A stretch of DNA of 64,000 nt from Bythopirellula goksoeyrii (GCF_008065115.1 NZ_CP042913.1:3095827-3159826), one strand, 5' to 3'; positions 1 to 10,785 are shown, numbered from the stretch's first letter. Made by a program: numbers and translations. Notes: generated by a model from the sequence alone, not told the origin.

Positions 1-176
1 AGCAATTGGTATGTTGTCTGAGTACATCCTACGTTGGGTTGTAACTAGTTTGATACTTATTTCTAGAGATAGGTGAGCGGATGGAGTGCGGAGTGCTAGC
101 TTTGCCCGAGCAGGCGGAGCCCATTTTCGAAGAATCATGGGAATTGGCAGGAAGGACGACGGATATCCTAGCAGAG

Positions 177-365
177 ATGGATGATCCTTTCGACGATTTC
201 GACGACGACGATTTCGACGATGACTTTGATGACGACTTTGAAGAGGACTGGGAAGACGATCTGACCGAGGACAACGAGTTCCCAGATACTTTTGGTCAAG
301 ATGATAGTGACGATGACGACGGCGATGCTCCGTTCAATGATGACCCCGATTTCGATGATGACTGA
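177..365 (+). CDS. Small highly acidic protein of unknown function
   Basis: The frame encodes about 62 residues made mostly of Asp and Glu with regularly spaced Phe, in the pattern DDFDDD. There is no signal peptide or membrane segment, and the protein is probably disordered. An in-frame ATG at 81 would add 32 ordinary residues, but the compositional shift and the Met at 177 make the shorter form more likely. It ends 114 bases before ileS and could be cotranscribed with it, although an inverted repeat lies between. Function is unknown. Acidic tails of this kind can bind cations or basic proteins, which is speculation here. The low-complexity composition makes homology hard to judge, so the gene call itself is only moderately sure. 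Confidence 0.55.
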   Translation: MDDPFDDFDDDDFDDDFDDDFEEDWEDDLTEDNEFPDTFGQDDSDDDDGDAPFNDDPDFDDD

Positions 366-387
366 AACAAGTGAATGACCAATTCTC

Positions 388-427
388 AATGACCAATGAC
401 CAGCGTATTGATTGGTCATTGGTCATT
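388..427. repeat. Inverted repeat built of heptamers, between the acidic protein and ileS
   Basis: The arms AATGACCAATGACCA (388-402) and TGGTCATTGGTCATT (413-427) are perfect reverse complements of 15 bases with a 10-base loop. Each arm is about two copies of the heptamer TTGGTCA or its complement, and a further degenerate copy lies at 374-382. It could fold as a transcript hairpin, but no T-tract follows, so it is called as a repeat and not as a terminator. Confidence 0.75.
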
Positions 428-478
428 TGGTTCTTGCTGTGAATACATTTGCCTCTTGACGAACGACAATCGGGTTCC

Positions 479-3400
479 ATGTTTCCCACAATCGATAAGA
501 ATGAAAGTTTTCCCGCTCGCGAGTTGGCTGTTGGAGAATTCTGGCGCGAGAACGACATCTACCACAAGTCGCTCGCTGCCCGCGAGGGTGCGCCACCATT
601 TGTATTCTATGAAGGCCCGCCCACAGCCAACGGCATGCCGCACCCCGGGCATTGCTTGACTCGGGCCATCAAGGATCTGTTTCCCCGCTACAAGACGATG
701 CGTGGCTATCGCTGCGACCGCAAGGCGGGTTGGGACACGCATGGCTTGCCGGTCGAAGTGGAAGTCTGCAAGGAGATGGGTATCCACTCCAAAGAAGAGA
801 TCGAGGCCTTTGGCATCGAACCCTTTATCCAGAAATGTCAGCAAAGTGTCTGGCGCTACATGCAAGAGTGGCGTCGTCTGACCGAGCGGCTCGGCTTCTG
901 GGTCGATCTTGATGAGGCGTATGTCACCTATCACCAGAGCTACGTCGAAAGCGTCTGGTGGAGCCTCAAGACGCTTTTTGATCGTGGACTACTTTATCGC
1001 GGGCACAAAATAGTCTGGTGGTGGGCACAGGGTGGCACGGCGCTCTCGGCGGGGGAAGTGGGACAGGGGTACCGGGAGGTGGCGGATCCGAGTGTTTATG
1101 TGAAGTTTCCGCTGTTGGATGATGACGGCAAAGAAACGGATACTTCGCTGTTGGTGTGGACCACCACCCCCTGGACGTTGCCAAGTAATCAATTTACAGC
1201 GGTGCATCCTGACATCGAATACACCGAAATAGAAGATCCTGATTCAGATGTCGAACGAAAACTAATAGTTGCTCTCGATTGTGTCGCTACAGTCATCGAC
1301 AAGTACAACTTAAAGCAGAAAAAATCGGGACCAGTTGAAAAAGGGCAGGGGCCCGTGTTTGTTGGCGACAATGTGTTCCCAGGAAAAGACCTGATTGGTC
1401 GAAGGTATAAGCCGCCATTTGATTGCTTTTATGAAAAGAAATGGGTTGGCGTAAAGACTTTACATGGAGATAGAGATCAAAGATTTGGCTATTACCAAGG
1501 TCGCTTGGTCCACCCGAATTTAAAGGGTGAGAACATCGAACACACTAGTTGGCGAGTAGTTGGGGCAGATTTTGTCACTACGGACAGTGGAACAGGCATC
1601 GTTCATCAAGCTCCAGCATTTGGTGAAGTAGATTATGATGTGCTTTTGAACGAGAGAGAGCGATTTCATCCAGGTAGTAGGCCACAACTCATAAACTGTG
1701 TCGGAGCCGATGGCAAGTTTTTGGAAGACGCGCCTGAGATCGTGCGAAATCGCTGGGTCAAAGATTGCGACAAGGACATCATCCGCTATCTCAAGACACG
1801 TGGTTTGCTCTTCCACCAAGAACAATATCTCCACGATTACCCCTTTTGTTGGCGGGCCGAGGAAGATCCGCTTATTCAGTATCCCCGTGAGAGTTGGTTC
1901 GTTCGTACGACCGAATACAAGGACCAGATGCTCGCCAATAATGCGAAGATCAATTGGCTCCCCGAACACATCAAAGAGGGTCGATTTGGGAAGTTTCTCG
2001 AATCGAACGTCGATTGGGCCTTGAGCCGCGAACGGTATTGGGGAACTCCGCTGCCGATCTGGGTTTGTGACGAGACAGGAAAGATGGAGGCGGTGGAGAG
2101 CTATGAAGAGTTGCTGGCCAAGCCGCAAGCGACTGGGTTCGAGGTATGGGAAGAAGCGAAACAAAAGAATCCCGATCTTCCTGATGATCTACGGATTCAC
2201 AAGCCCTACATCGATGCAGTGATCTATGAATCTCCCTTTGCTAAAGGTGCTCGCATGCGGCGGGTCACCGAGGTGATCGACTGCTGGTACGATAGCGGCG
2301 CGATGCCGTTCGCCCAGTGGGGATATCGGGGCCAGGATTCAGGCCCCGCAAAAGAACAATTTGAATCTCAATTCCCCGCCGATTTCATCAGCGAAGCCCT
2401 CGACCAAACCCGCGGCTGGTTCTACAGCCAGCTAGCGATTTCGACGTTAATGTTTGGTAAGGGTGAGTCTGTCGATTCTCCCCAGTCCCCAGTGCCCAGT
2501 CCCCCGTATCCCCATCCCTTCAAAAACTGCATCGTCCTTGGCCTCATGCTCGGCGAAGACGGCCAGAAAATGTCCAAGAGCAAGCGGAACTACCGCGAGC
2601 CGAATGAAATCTTCGACAAGTATGGTGCCGATGCCCTCCGGTGGTACTTGTTTGCCAATCAGCCACCATGGACCTCGATTCGCTACAGCGAAGATTCGAT
2701 CAAGGACAGCATCCCCGAGTTTCTGCTGAGGCTGTGGAACGTATATAGCTTTTTCACGATCTACGGAAATATCGACGAGTTTGATCCGGCAAAAGAGTTA
2801 GGTGAATCAGCCGCTACATGGTCACCGGAGCGACCAGTTCAACTGGACGCGGAAACTCTTTCCAACGCCGAATCCTATCGACCGATTGCAGAGCGGAGCG
2901 AACTCGATCGTTGGATTCTCAGTGAACTCAACGCGGCCTGCGCCATCGTGGTCGAGCGAATGGACGCTTTTGATAATTTCGGAGCCTGTCAGGCGATCAC
3001 ATCTTTTATCGATGGTTTGTCCAACTGGTATGTCCGGCGGAGTCGTGATCGTTTCTGGGCGAAAGAAAAGCGGTCGACTGACAAACTCGACGCCTATTGG
3101 ACTCTTTATGAATGTTTGCTTACGACAACAAAGTTAACTGCACCGTTCGTGCCATTTTTGGCCGAGCGATTGTGGCAGGACCTTGCTGTGTTTCCATTCA
3201 AAGAGGCACTGGAAGATCAATCAGTCGTCGAAAGTGTGCATTTGTGTGACTTCCCCGTTGGAGATGCCTCAGCAGTTGACCAGTCGCTCTCCGAACAGAT
3301 GGACTTGGTTCGCCTGATTTCATCGCTGGGTCGACAGGCCCGCAGCGCGGCAGAGCTCAAGGTCCGTCAGCCGCTTTCTAAGGTGGAAGTTATCTTGGCG

Positions 3401-4036
3401 GATACCTCTCACCAAGCATGGCTCGAGGATCACGCGGGGGTGATCGCCGAGGAACTCAACGTGAAAGCTGTTGAATTCAGCGATGAACCCGAGAAATACG
3501 TCGATCACGAAGTCGTGCCAAACTTCAAGCTCTTGGGCCCGAAGCTCGGCAAATTGATGCCGAAAGTTAAGGGAGTTCTCGCCAAGCAGAGCGGCAGCGA
3601 GCTGTTGGCCAACATCCAAGACAATGGGCAGATCAATATCGAGATCAATGGCCAACCAATCGCGCTGACGGCAGAGGAAGTCGAGTTTCGTATTCAGGCC
3701 AAACCGGGCTGGACCTCGGCAAACGACAAGGGAGTGGTCGTAGTGCTGGCCACCGAAGTCACTCCGGAACTCTTGGCAGAAGGCTGGATCAAAGATTTCA
3801 TTCGCCTTGTGCAAGATCGAAGAAAAGAAATAGGTTGTGAGTTTACGGATAGAATTGAAATTGGAATAGTAACAGATTCCGCAGATCTTCAGTCAGCCAT
3901 TGAAACATTTCTTGACCGTATCAGACAAGAAACACTTTCAGTTCGCATTGTCTTTGAACCATTGGAAGATGTAGAACCCATAGCAACTAAGATTGGCGAT
4001 GCCGATGTGGAACTCTACCTACGAGTGTCATCGTGA
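479..4036 (+). CDS. ileS: Isoleucyl-tRNA synthetase, eukaryote-like (IleRS2) type
   Basis: This enzyme charges tRNA-Ile in the cytoplasm. The 1185-residue product has the class I signature HPGH near residues 55-58, the nearby [10 protein letters not shown] segment, the large editing insert and KMSKSKRNY near residue 697. The KRNY continuation in place of the usual bacterial LGN, together with the length, fits the IleRS2 clade shared with eukaryotes; in that clade resistance to mupirocin is known. The start at 479 was chosen over one at 449 because the family's N-terminus begins close to this Met. A Ser-Pro rich stretch at residues 661-680, just before the conserved segment leading to KMSKS, is encoded by heptamer repeats. 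The stop overlaps the purN start by four bases. Confidence 0.97.
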   Translation: MFPTIDKNESFPARELAVGEFWRENDIYHKSLAAREGAPPFVFYEGPPTANGMPHPGHCLTRAIKDLFPRYKTMRGYRCDRKAGWDTHGLPVEVEVCKEMGIHSKEEIEAFGIEPFIQKCQQSVWRYMQEWRRLTERLGFWVDLDEAYVTYHQSYVESVWWSLKTLFDRGLLYRGHKIVWWWAQGGTALSAGEVGQGYREVADPSVYVKFPLLDDDGKETDTSLLVWTTTPWTLPSNQFTAVHPDIEYTEIEDPDSDVERKLIVALDCVATVIDKYNLKQKKSGPVEKGQGPVFVGDNVFPGKDLIGRRYKPPFDCFYEKKWVGVKTLHGDRDQRFGYYQGRLVHPNLKGENIEHTSWRVVGADFVTTDSGTGIVHQAPAFGEVDYDVLLNERERFHPGSRPQLINCVGADGKFLEDAPEIVRNRWVKDCDKDIIRYLKTRGLLFHQEQYLHDYPFCWRAEEDPLIQYPRESWFVRTTEYKDQMLANNAKINWLPEHIKEGRFGKFLESNVDWALSRERYWGTPLPIWVCDETGKMEAVESYEELLAKPQATGFEVWEEAKQKNPDLPDDLRIHKPYIDAVIYESPFAKGARMRRVTEVIDCWYDSGAMPFAQWGYRGQDSGPAKEQFESQFPADFISEALDQTRGWFYSQLAISTLMFGKGESVDSPQSPVPSPPYPHPFKNCIVLGLMLGEDGQKMSKSKRNYREPNEIFDKYGADALRWYLFANQPPWTSIRYSEDSIKDSIPEFLLRLWNVYSFFTIYGNIDEFDPAKELGESAATWSPERPVQLDAETLSNAESYRPIAERSELDRWILSELNAACAIVVERMDAFDNFGACQAITSFIDGLSNWYVRRSRDRFWAKEKRSTDKLDAYWTLYECLLTTTKLTAPFVPFLAERLWQDLAVFPFKEALEDQSVVESVHLCDFPVGDASAVDQSLSEQMDLVRLISSLGRQARSAAELKVRQPLSKVEVILADTSHQAWLEDHAGVIAEELNVKAVEFSDEPEKYVDHEVVPNFKLLGPKLGKLMPKVKGVLAKQSGSELLANIQDNGQINIEINGQPIALTAEEVEFRIQAKPGWTSANDKGVVVVLATEVTPELLAEGWIKDFIRLVQDRRKEIGCEFTDRIEIGIVTDSADLQSAIETFLDRIRQETLSVRIVFEPLEDVEPIATKIGDADVELYLRVSS
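2481..2515 (+). repeat. Heptamer repeat tract inside ileS
   Basis: Three successive heptamers, CCCAGTC (2481-2487), CCCAGTG (2488-2494) and CCCAGTC (2495-2501), are followed by degenerate C-rich heptamers. They are read in frame as a Ser/Pro-rich loop of IleRS. The tract lies between two well conserved parts of the enzyme, so it looks like an insertion or expansion tolerated in a surface loop. Confidence 0.7.
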
Positions 4037-4674
4037 ATCGGCAAACTAGCAAACCTCTCAAGCTCGCAGTTCTGATTTCCGGTGGTGGCCGAACTCTCAA
4101 GAACTTGCTCGATTTGGCAGCCGAGGGAACGCTACCCATCGACGTGCGGCTTGTGATTTCGAGTACCGAGAGGGCAGGGGGACTGCAACATGCTAAAGCT
4201 GCAGGTATTCCATCGGCTGTCTTTGAGCGAAAGCAGTTCGCTACAGATGAGGCATATGGATCCACTATATTCGACGCTTGCCGTGAGGCCGAGGTGGATT
4301 ACGTCGCCATGGCCGGATTCTTAAAACTTGCACCCGTGCCGGACGATTTTGCTGGCCGCGTGTTGAATATCCACCCAGCACTAATCCCGTCATTTTGTGG
4401 GCATGGCATGTATGGTCATCATGTCCATCAGGCGGTGTTAGACTACGGGGCAAAGGTAACTGGCTGCACAGTCCATTTCGTCGACAATGAATACGACCGT
4501 GGACCAATCATCTGGCAACAACCGGTCCCGGTGTTCGACGACGACACTGCGGATTCTCTTGCCGCTCGAGTGTTTGAAGCAGAAAAGGAGTCGTATCCCC
4601 ATGTGCTTAAGCTGCTTGCAGCAGGACGAATTCAACTGGAAGGTCGGCGCGTGACTTTCGGTGAACGGCAATGA
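4033..4674 (+). CDS. purN: Phosphoribosylglycinamide formyltransferase
   Basis: PurN transfers a formyl group from 10-formyltetrahydrofolate to GAR in purine synthesis. The 213-residue length is normal. The N-terminus has the family pattern [17 protein letters not shown], and the active-site segment reads [10 protein letters not shown] with the following His and the conserved GCTVHFVD and DRGPII stretches. It starts with GTG inside the ileS stop (GTGA overlap), which suggests translational coupling. The end overlaps the next gene if that gene uses its first GTG. No other pur genes are in the window. Confidence 0.95.
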   Translation: MNRQTSKPLKLAVLISGGGRTLKNLLDLAAEGTLPIDVRLVISSTERAGGLQHAKAAGIPSAVFERKQFATDEAYGSTIFDACREAEVDYVAMAGFLKLAPVPDDFAGRVLNIHPALIPSFCGHGMYGHHVHQAVLDYGAKVTGCTVHFVDNEYDRGPIIWQQPVPVFDDDTADSLAARVFEAEKESYPHVLKLLAAGRIQLEGRRVTFGERQ

Positions 4675-4681
4675 GTTGAGC

Positions 4682-5386
4682 ATGTCCGAAATCGACCAAC
4701 TCGACGCTGAACAAATCAAGGAGCAGATTTGCGACATTGGGCGACGGCTCTGGCAACGCCAACTCGTAGCGGGGATCGATGGCAACATTACAGTTCGATT
4801 GACCGAGAACGAAGTCCTTTGCACTCCCACGTTGCATTCTAAGGGATTTCTGGAGCCAGCAGACATTTGCTTGGTGAACCTCCATGGAGAGCAGTTGGCG
4901 GGCCAGAAACGCCGCTCTAGCGAGATCCTCTTGCATCTTGAGATCCTCAAGGCTCGACCCGATGTGAGGAGCGTCGTCCACAGCCATCCGCCCCACGCCA
5001 CAGCTTTCGCTGTTTGTGGTCGACGAGTGCCGCTTGGGTTACTTGCCGAGGCAGAATTCTTCCTTGGCGAAGTCCCTATCGCTCCCTATGAGCTGCCGGG
5101 GACAGCCACGTTCGCCCGCACGGTGTTGCCTTATGTTCATCGCTCGAATGTATGCCTGTTGGCCAACCATGGGGCGGTCACCTATGGCGGGAGCCTCATC
5201 GATGCCTACAATCTGATGGAAGTGCTGGATGCCTATTGCCGGATCGTGTTGTTGGCTGAGAGGTTGGGACCCGCACAGTCCCTCACGGCTGACCAGCAGG
5301 CGGAACTTTCTCAACTGAGAGTCCAGAGCGGCGTGGCACCTCCCAAACCTTATGCCTCTGACGAAATTACTGATGACTCAATCTGA
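4682..5386 (+). CDS. Class II aldolase/adducin family protein
   Basis: The protein of about 234 residues belongs to the zinc-dependent family that holds L-fuculose-phosphate aldolase and ribulose-5-phosphate 4-epimerase. The metal-binding pattern is visible as [13 protein letters not shown] with a later NHGAVTYG. A Glu-rich stretch between them supplies the usual acidic partner. The true substrate cannot be told from sequence. An upstream in-frame GTG at 4661 would overlap purN by 14 bases; ATG 4682 is preferred because it lies just past the purN stop. The following deacetylase gene overlaps its end, so ileS-purN-aldolase-deacetylase looks like one transcription unit of unrelated functions. 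Confidence 0.88.
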   Translation: MSEIDQLDAEQIKEQICDIGRRLWQRQLVAGIDGNITVRLTENEVLCTPTLHSKGFLEPADICLVNLHGEQLAGQKRRSSEILLHLEILKARPDVRSVVHSHPPHATAFAVCGRRVPLGLLAEAEFFLGEVPIAPYELPGTATFARTVLPYVHRSNVCLLANHGAVTYGGSLIDAYNLMEVLDAYCRIVLLAERLGPAQSLTADQQAELSQLRVQSGVAPPKPYASDEITDDSI

Positions 5387-6104
5387 ATACCCTCAACTTG
5401 ACGTAATCGCCGTGGGCGCCCACCCAGACGATGTAGAAATCGGCTGTGGAGGCACCGTGGCCCAACTCGTACGGCAGGGCTACCAGGTGGGGATCATCGA
5501 TCTCACCGATGGTGAACCTACCCCCTCGTCGTCGGGCCCTGAGGAGCGTCTCGCAGAAGCACAGGCCGCCGCTGAGGCTTTGGGGGTCCAACATCGCGTT
5601 ACAATGGATCTGCCGAATCGAAAGCTATTCGATAGCTATGAAGCGCGAGTCAAACTGGCTATCGAGTTTCGCAAATACCGTCCCAAGCTGGTGTTGGGAT
5701 TGGGAGAGAAGACCCCGCTCGCTTCGCCCGATCACTGGCAGGCGATGCAGATAACCGACGCGGCCGTGTTCTACTCCAGGCTAACCAAATGGGACATCGA
5801 TTTCACCAATATCCCGCCGCACACGATCTCCTCTCATTTGTACTACACCCTCGAGTCACATCGGGCGAACCCACTTGCCGGAGAAGGTCAAATAGTTGTC
5901 GATATCGGGGACACTCTCGCCGCGAAACTCGCATCGGTTCGGTGTTACAAGTCACAATTTCCTCCGGAGAAGCAATACATCTTCCCCCGCATCGAGGCAA
6001 TTGCCAATCAATTGGGACATGCGGCCGGTTACCTCGCAGGTGAGTTGCTGGTGAGCCCTCGGACCTTGGGAACTCGCGACTTGATGAAGACGCTTTTTGA
6101 TTGA
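5373..6104 (+). CDS. LmbE/PIG-L family deacetylase, BshB1-like
   Basis: The 243-residue protein has the signature [13 protein letters not shown] near its start and a later SPDHW, the metal ligands of the LmbE/PIG-L N-deacetylases. The order of motifs and the length fit BshB1, which deacetylates GlcNAc-malate in bacillithiol synthesis; other GlcNAc-type substrates are possible. The ATG at 5373 lies inside the preceding aldolase gene (14-base overlap), and an in-frame start at 5352 is less likely. A second gene remotely like BshC lies at 16.5-18.1 kb, which gives weak support to a thiol-synthesis role. No BshA glycosyltransferase was seen in the window. Confidence 0.8.
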   Translation: MTQSEYPQLDVIAVGAHPDDVEIGCGGTVAQLVRQGYQVGIIDLTDGEPTPSSSGPEERLAEAQAAAEALGVQHRVTMDLPNRKLFDSYEARVKLAIEFRKYRPKLVLGLGEKTPLASPDHWQAMQITDAAVFYSRLTKWDIDFTNIPPHTISSHLYYTLESHRANPLAGEGQIVVDIGDTLAAKLASVRCYKSQFPPEKQYIFPRIEAIANQLGHAAGYLAGELLVSPRTLGTRDLMKTLFD

Positions 6105-6112
6105 ACGGACGC

Positions 6113-6529
6113 TCAACGTTTTGCGAGAGAGTCGCGAATCTCACGTAAGAGAACAACGTCTTCTGGCGTAACTGAAGGTGCGGCCTCTTCCTTTTTCTTC
6201 AGCGAGTTCATCACTTTGATCATGGCAAAGATAGCTGCTGCCACGATTACGAAATCTAGGACGTTTTGTAGAAAGGATCCCCAACCTAGATAGGCTCCCC
6301 CCATTTCCTTAGCTACCGCTAAGGTGTCAGGCTTCGGCCCTTTGCCCAACCAGAGGAATTTATCGGTGAAACTTGTTCCCCCCGTCAATGCACTGACCAT
6401 AGGCATGATCACATCACCAACCAAAGAGCTAACAATCTTGCCAAAGGCCCCGCCAATGATAATGCCTACTGCCAAGTCGACGACATTGCCCTTCATGGCA
6501 AATTCTTTGAATTCCTTGACTAATCCCAT
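6113..6529 (-). CDS. mscL: Large-conductance mechanosensitive channel
   Basis: MscL opens under membrane tension to release solutes during osmotic downshock. The 138-residue product starts with the typical [20 protein letters not shown] amphipathic helix. A pore helix rich in Gly and small residues ([14 protein letters not shown]) follows, then a periplasmic loop, a second membrane helix around residues 85-108 and a charged C-terminal helix. The open frame continues upstream to 6646, but the family's start and the GGAG upstream of 6529 decide for 6529. It is convergent with the deacetylase gene, leaving only 8 bases between the stops. Confidence 0.96.
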   Translation of the reverse strand: MGLVKEFKEFAMKGNVVDLAVGIIIGGAFGKIVSSLVGDVIMPMVSALTGGTSFTDKFLWLGKGPKPDTLAVAKEMGGAYLGWGSFLQNVLDFVIVAAAIFAMIKVMNSLKKKEEAAPSVTPEDVVLLREIRDSLAKR

Positions 6530-6605
6530 GACACTTTCTCCGGCTTGGTGAGGAACGAAAAGAGGCCTACCGAGAATTGTTCGGTAGTGTTTGTGATAGC
6601 CTGTT

Positions 6606-7682
6606 CTATCGCGACAAGTTAGTTTGCTGCAATAGCAGCAAGACACGTGAGAGGTCCGGAGGAAACTCGGCGCGGAATTCCATTGGTTCCCCGGTGATGG
6701 GGTGTACTATCCGGAGTACCTCGGCATGGAGGGCCTGACGATTGAGAATGACTTCTTCAGGAGCCTGATCAGGTTTCAACTCCTTGGAGCGAGTGATACT
6801 CCGTAATTCTCCAAGAGTTAGCCGTGCCCGCCCGCCGTAAAGCTTGTCACACAGTACGGGACAGCGAATTGAATTGAGATGCAACCGAATTTGGTGAGTG
6901 CGACCAGTTTTCGGATAGGCCCGAATGAGAGTAAAACCGCGAAATCGCTCCTCGACCTCGTAAAAAGTTTGCGCAGTGCGACTGGTCGGGTGGTCGGGCA
7001 GCAGTGCCATCTTCTCGCGTTGTGAAGGATGGTCGGCGACGGCTCGGTCAATGAGATCTCGATCCCGATCGGGGCAGCCTGAGGTGATGGCCAGATATTC
7101 TTTCTCTACGGTCCGGTTCTGAAATTGCTCCGATAGATTTTGATGGACATCGTCAGTTTTAGCGACAATCATCACTCCGCTTGTATCGCGGTCGAGGCGA
7201 TGGACGATTCCGGGGCGTGTTGCACCTCCCTGTTGGCTCAGTTGGCCAAAGTGATGTACCAACGCACTAGCTAGGGTACCCGACCAATGCCCCCGGGCTG
7301 GATGGACCACCATTCTTGGCGGTTTGTTAACCACCGCGAGTACTTCGTCCTCGTAGAGGATGTCCAGCGGAATCGGTTCAGGCTCGGGTCCCGTGGCAGG
7401 AGGTGGGGAAAGGAGGAAATCGATCTGTTCGCCCGCTGTTAGGCGATAGGCCGCTCTTTGCTCCACTCCATCGATTTTAGCCCCTCCTGTGTCAATCGAA
7501 CGACGAACTCGAGTCCGGCTCACTCCGGTGAGTTGACCAGTTAGAAATACATCAAGCCGTTGATTGGCAGTATCGTCCGGTACGGCGAAATGAAACTGAG
7601 TGGTTTCAAATTCTGAAGGGGGAACGTTTGATTCATGGTTCGAATCGTAATCGTCCCCGGCAGACTCAGCGGCGGGGCTCAT
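6606..7682 (-). CDS. RluD-family 23S rRNA pseudouridine synthase
   Basis: This enzyme isomerises uridine to pseudouridine in RNA, probably 23S rRNA. The 358-residue protein has an N-terminal extension of about 30 residues, an S4-type RNA-binding domain (residues about 40-95) and the RluA/RluD catalytic domain. The catalytic motif HRLDRDTSG holds the nucleophilic Asp. A later GRTHQIRLH segment is also typical. It overlaps the upstream membrane-protein gene by four bases, which suggests coupled translation. Which uridines it modifies is not decided by sequence. Confidence 0.93.
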   Translation of the reverse strand: MSPAAESAGDDYDSNHESNVPPSEFETTQFHFAVPDDTANQRLDVFLTGQLTGVSRTRVRRSIDTGGAKIDGVEQRAAYRLTAGEQIDFLLSPPPATGPEPEPIPLDILYEDEVLAVVNKPPRMVVHPARGHWSGTLASALVHHFGQLSQQGGATRPGIVHRLDRDTSGVMIVAKTDDVHQNLSEQFQNRTVEKEYLAITSGCPDRDRDLIDRAVADHPSQREKMALLPDHPTSRTAQTFYEVEERFRGFTLIRAYPKTGRTHQIRLHLNSIRCPVLCDKLYGGRARLTLGELRSITRSKELKPDQAPEEVILNRQALHAEVLRIVHPITGEPMEFRAEFPPDLSRVLLLLQQTNLSR

Positions 7683-8563
7683 TGTCCGTCCGCTGGTTTT
7701 TCATCGGACTCTTCGCTATCGGCATCCGATGGTTCTTCTGCAGGAGCATCCCCGACCGTCTCATTGTCATTCTCACTGTCTGTTTCTTGGTAGCGATCCT
7801 CATCACTCCCGGTACCTGCCGATCCAGTCAGGATCTCCTCAAGAGAGCGGCTGTCTTGGATGGCAGAGGGTGCAGCGACGGATCCAGGGACTTCTGCCTC
7901 AAAACTTGGCCGACTTCCTGAGCCGCTTGTGTTAGTCGATGCCGCTTTTCGTTTGGGAAGTTCGGCGCTGGCTAGCCAGTTGCAGGCTTCCTTAACCTCC
8001 TTCAATTCAAGTTGTTCCGCGCGACCACTGGCAAGTGAAGAGAGGTCCCCTTTCACTTCGGAATATTTTGCTTCAGCCTCGTCCACTTTGGCCTGCATTT
8101 CATAAACTTGTGCCAGTCCATAGCGTGCTCGGTCTCTGATCTGAGGGACACTTGCACTGGAGGTTAATCCTTCGAAGATTCCTTGGATTTGCTTCAATCG
8201 ACTGGTAGTTGCTTCGCGGTCTACAAGGTACGTCTGCGATGCAATCTGTAGTTGGCGGTCGCACCACATCAGATAGGCCCATTCAGGAACGGATGTACCG
8301 GAGTATTCGGAGTTCTCTGCTAGTCGCTTCATTTCCAGCATTTCGGGATCGCTGGAGTAACTAGCCAGCATGAATTTATCCCATGCTTGCTGCTCCGTTA
8401 CGGACGAACTCCTACCCCAGAATCCCCAAAAAGCGAAAAGCAAGGCGACAACCGCGACACCTACCAGCAATTGAAACAGATAGGGCTTGGATGTTTCAAT
8501 CGCATCTTTCATGCGGATGGCAAGATCATTGGTTTCCAAGTCGTGGCGTCGTTCAGATTTCAT
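7679..8563 (-). CDS. Membrane-anchored tetratricopeptide-like protein
   Basis: The 294-residue protein has one membrane helix near residues 28-50 after a charged N-terminus, so most of it probably faces the periplasm. The middle part (about 60-190) is helical with a TPR-like stretch ARYGLAQVYEMQAKVDEAEA. This resembles the YfgM/TPR-21 type of anchored scaffold, though the match is by form only. The last 80 residues are rich in Ser, Asp and Glu and probably disordered. The stop overlaps the start of the pseudouridine synthase gene. Function is unknown. Confidence 0.75.
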   Translation of the reverse strand: MKSERRHDLETNDLAIRMKDAIETSKPYLFQLLVGVAVVALLFAFWGFWGRSSSVTEQQAWDKFMLASYSSDPEMLEMKRLAENSEYSGTSVPEWAYLMWCDRQLQIASQTYLVDREATTSRLKQIQGIFEGLTSSASVPQIRDRARYGLAQVYEMQAKVDEAEAKYSEVKGDLSSLASGRAEQLELKEVKEACNWLASAELPKRKAASTNTSGSGSRPSFEAEVPGSVAAPSAIQDSRSLEEILTGSAGTGSDEDRYQETDSENDNETVGDAPAEEPSDADSEESDEKPADGQ

Positions 8564-8796
8564 GGCATTTCATAGAGTGAGAAAAACGGAAAAATTTTGG
8601 CGAAATCGCCTTTTCTATCTCCGAAGTGTAGAAACAGTCATCACTTAGAGTCAAGGCGGTTCGCTCTCTGTATCGAATTTCATGCAGTTAATAGCCTTCT
8701 CGTCAAGGACTTTCCTAGCCTGCGTCAGTGCTTTACTATCCTTGGTTCCCCGTTTTCCAGTAGCTTAAGACAGTTTGGAATGTCCTTCAAAAGATA

Positions 8797-10785
8797 ATGT
8801 CAGACGGCCTCAATTCACCTCAACGAGAAGCTGTACGAACCCTTTCGGGACCACTTCTGGTGCTTGCTGGGGCGGGTACAGGCAAAACTCGGGTGGTTAC
8901 CCACCGCATCGCCGAACTCATTCGACATGGAACTCCGCCGGAACGCATTCTGGCTGTCACGTTCACACGCAAAGCTGCTGGAGAGATGCTCGAGCGGGCA
9001 ACCCTATTGCTTCAAACCAAGAAGAGAAAACCTGAAACGCGCCCCGTTATCTCCACTTTTCATTCGCTCTGTGTGAAAGTTCTCCGGCGGCATATCGAGC
9101 GGCTGGGTTATCCGCGGAAATTTACTATCTGCGACCGCTCGGATCAGCAGGCTGAGGCTCGATCCGCCTTAAGGGAGATTCGCTGTCCGGATCAATCGCT
9201 CAAGCCGGCTGATCTGCTATCAATAATCAGTCAATGGAAGAGTCGTTCCTTCGAGCCTGGGCGAGCCGCATCAGCGGCTGATTCGGACAAAGAACACCTC
9301 GCTGCCGCCGCCTACCGCCGCTATCAGAGTACTCTTAAAACAAAAGGTATGGTCGACTTTGATGACCTGCTGCTATTGACGCAACAATTGTTCGCTAAGC
9401 ATCCAGCCGTTCGTCGTGAGGAAGCGGCTCTGTTTGATCACGTCCTCATTGATGAGTATCAAGATACCAATCAGAGCCAATACCAGATTGTGAAAGGCTT
9501 GGCGGCTGGACACCGCAACCTATGTGTGGTGGGGGACGACGACCAATCAATCTATGGTTGGCGGGGGGCTGAAGTGCAACATATTCTTGGCTTCAAAAAC
9601 GATTGGCCTGAAGCAAAAGTCGTCCGCCTGGAAGAGAACTATCGCTCGACAGCCTCAATTCTGAAATATGCGAATACACTTATTGCCTTCAATCGAGTGC
9701 GACATGAGAAGGTGTTGATTGCCGCCCGCCCTAATGGCCAGATCCCACGTGTGATGCAACTTCGAGATGAGAACGACGAAGCTGAAAAGATTGTATTCGA
9801 TATCCAGCGTCTGCTGTCCGAGCCGGGAGTGCGGGCAAAAGATTTTGCGATCCTTTGCCGTACCAACGAGCAACCGCGGGCCTTCGAAACCGAACTGCGT
9901 CGCGCGAAGTTGCCATACGTACTACTCGGGGGGATGAGCTTTTTCGATCGCAAAGAAGTCAAAGATATTCTCTCCTATCTAAAGGTTGTCGATAATCCGC
10001 AGGATGAATCTTCACTGCTACGGATCATCAACACTCCAACAAGGAATATCGGCGCCTCGACGGTGAAACAGCTCCTGGCAGCGGCAACCGCCAAAGGGTG
10101 CACGGTATGGGACGTATTGCCTGAAGCTGGTCCGCTAGGAATCTTGCCCTCAAATGCTGCCGCAGCCGTAACCAAGTTTCGACAACTGATCTTGTCGCTG
10201 CAAGACGTTTCCCAAAAGACTACGCTGGCCAATCTCGTCGAAGAGGTAATTTCTCGCACCGGTTATCACTCGGAATTAGATCGTCAGTATCCAGACCCCA
10301 ACGATCGGGAAGCTCGCTCTGCGTCAGTGGAAGAAATCATCAATGCAGCCGCAGCCTTTGACGGACGCAAGAAAAAGCAAACACGACTCGAAGAGTTTCT
10401 GGATGAAATCGCCCTGGGAACTCGTGATAGTAGCGATGACAAAGAGAATCAACTCCAGAACAACGCCATTGCATTGATGACCCTCCATTCGGCAAAGGGG
10501 CTCGAGTTTCCATTTGTTTATATGGTCGGAATGGAAGAAGGCATCTTGCCTCATAAGCGATCGGTCGAGGTAGAGGGAGACGCGATCGACGAGGAACGGC
10601 GGCTCTGCTACGTAGGAGTGACCCGCGCACAAGAGAGTTTGACCCTCTCTTTCGCTCTCGCGAGACGAAAATGGGGAAAACTTCGAGATACAGTCCCCAG
10701 CCGATTTCTCTACGAGATGACCGGCAAAGCAGAGAATATTCGCAAACCAGGATCGAGACGCCCGAGAAGTCGAAACGCCGTGTGA
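8797..10785 (+). CDS. UvrD/Rep family ATP-dependent DNA helicase
   Basis: This SF1A 3'-5' helicase of 662 residues has all the usual motifs in order: Walker A AGAGTGKT near residue 25, DEYQDTNQSQY in motif II, VGDDDQSIYGWRGA in motif III, the motif V segment MTLHSAKGLEF and YVGVTRAQ in motif VI. The length is closer to Rep than to UvrD or PcrA, and the C-terminus is short, ending in a basic tail. Its role is DNA repair or replication restart; which of the two cannot be told. The ribosome binding site is weak. The gene is convergent with yifB. Confidence 0.95.
   Translation: MSDGLNSPQREAVRTLSGPLLVLAGAGTGKTRVVTHRIAELIRHGTPPERILAVTFTRKAAGEMLERATLLLQTKKRKPETRPVISTFHSLCVKVLRRHIERLGYPRKFTICDRSDQQAEARSALREIRCPDQSLKPADLLSIISQWKSRSFEPGRAASAADSDKEHLAAAAYRRYQSTLKTKGMVDFDDLLLLTQQLFAKHPAVRREEAALFDHVLIDEYQDTNQSQYQIVKGLAAGHRNLCVVGDDDQSIYGWRGAEVQHILGFKNDWPEAKVVRLEENYRSTASILKYANTLIAFNRVRHEKVLIAARPNGQIPRVMQLRDENDEAEKIVFDIQRLLSEPGVRAKDFAILCRTNEQPRAFETELRRAKLPYVLLGGMSFFDRKEVKDILSYLKVVDNPQDESSLLRIINTPTRNIGASTVKQLLAAATAKGCTVWDVLPEAGPLGILPSNAAAAVTKFRQLILSLQDVSQKTTLANLVEEVISRTGYHSELDRQYPDPNDREARSASVEEIINAAAAFDGRKKKQTRLEEFLDEIALGTRDSSDDKENQLQNNAIALMTLHSAKGLEFPFVYMVGMEEGILPHKRSVEVEGDAIDEERRLCYVGVTRAQESLTLSFALARRKWGKLRDTVPSRFLYEMTGKAENIRKPGSRRPRSRNAV

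Noticed and set aside
388-427. Intrinsic terminator before ileS
   Set aside because: The hairpin is perfect, but no T-tract follows and its arms are heptamer repeats, so a repeat is the better description.
1520-2164. 214-codon minus-strand frame
   Set aside because: It lies wholly inside ileS on the other strand and is a shadow of its codon use.
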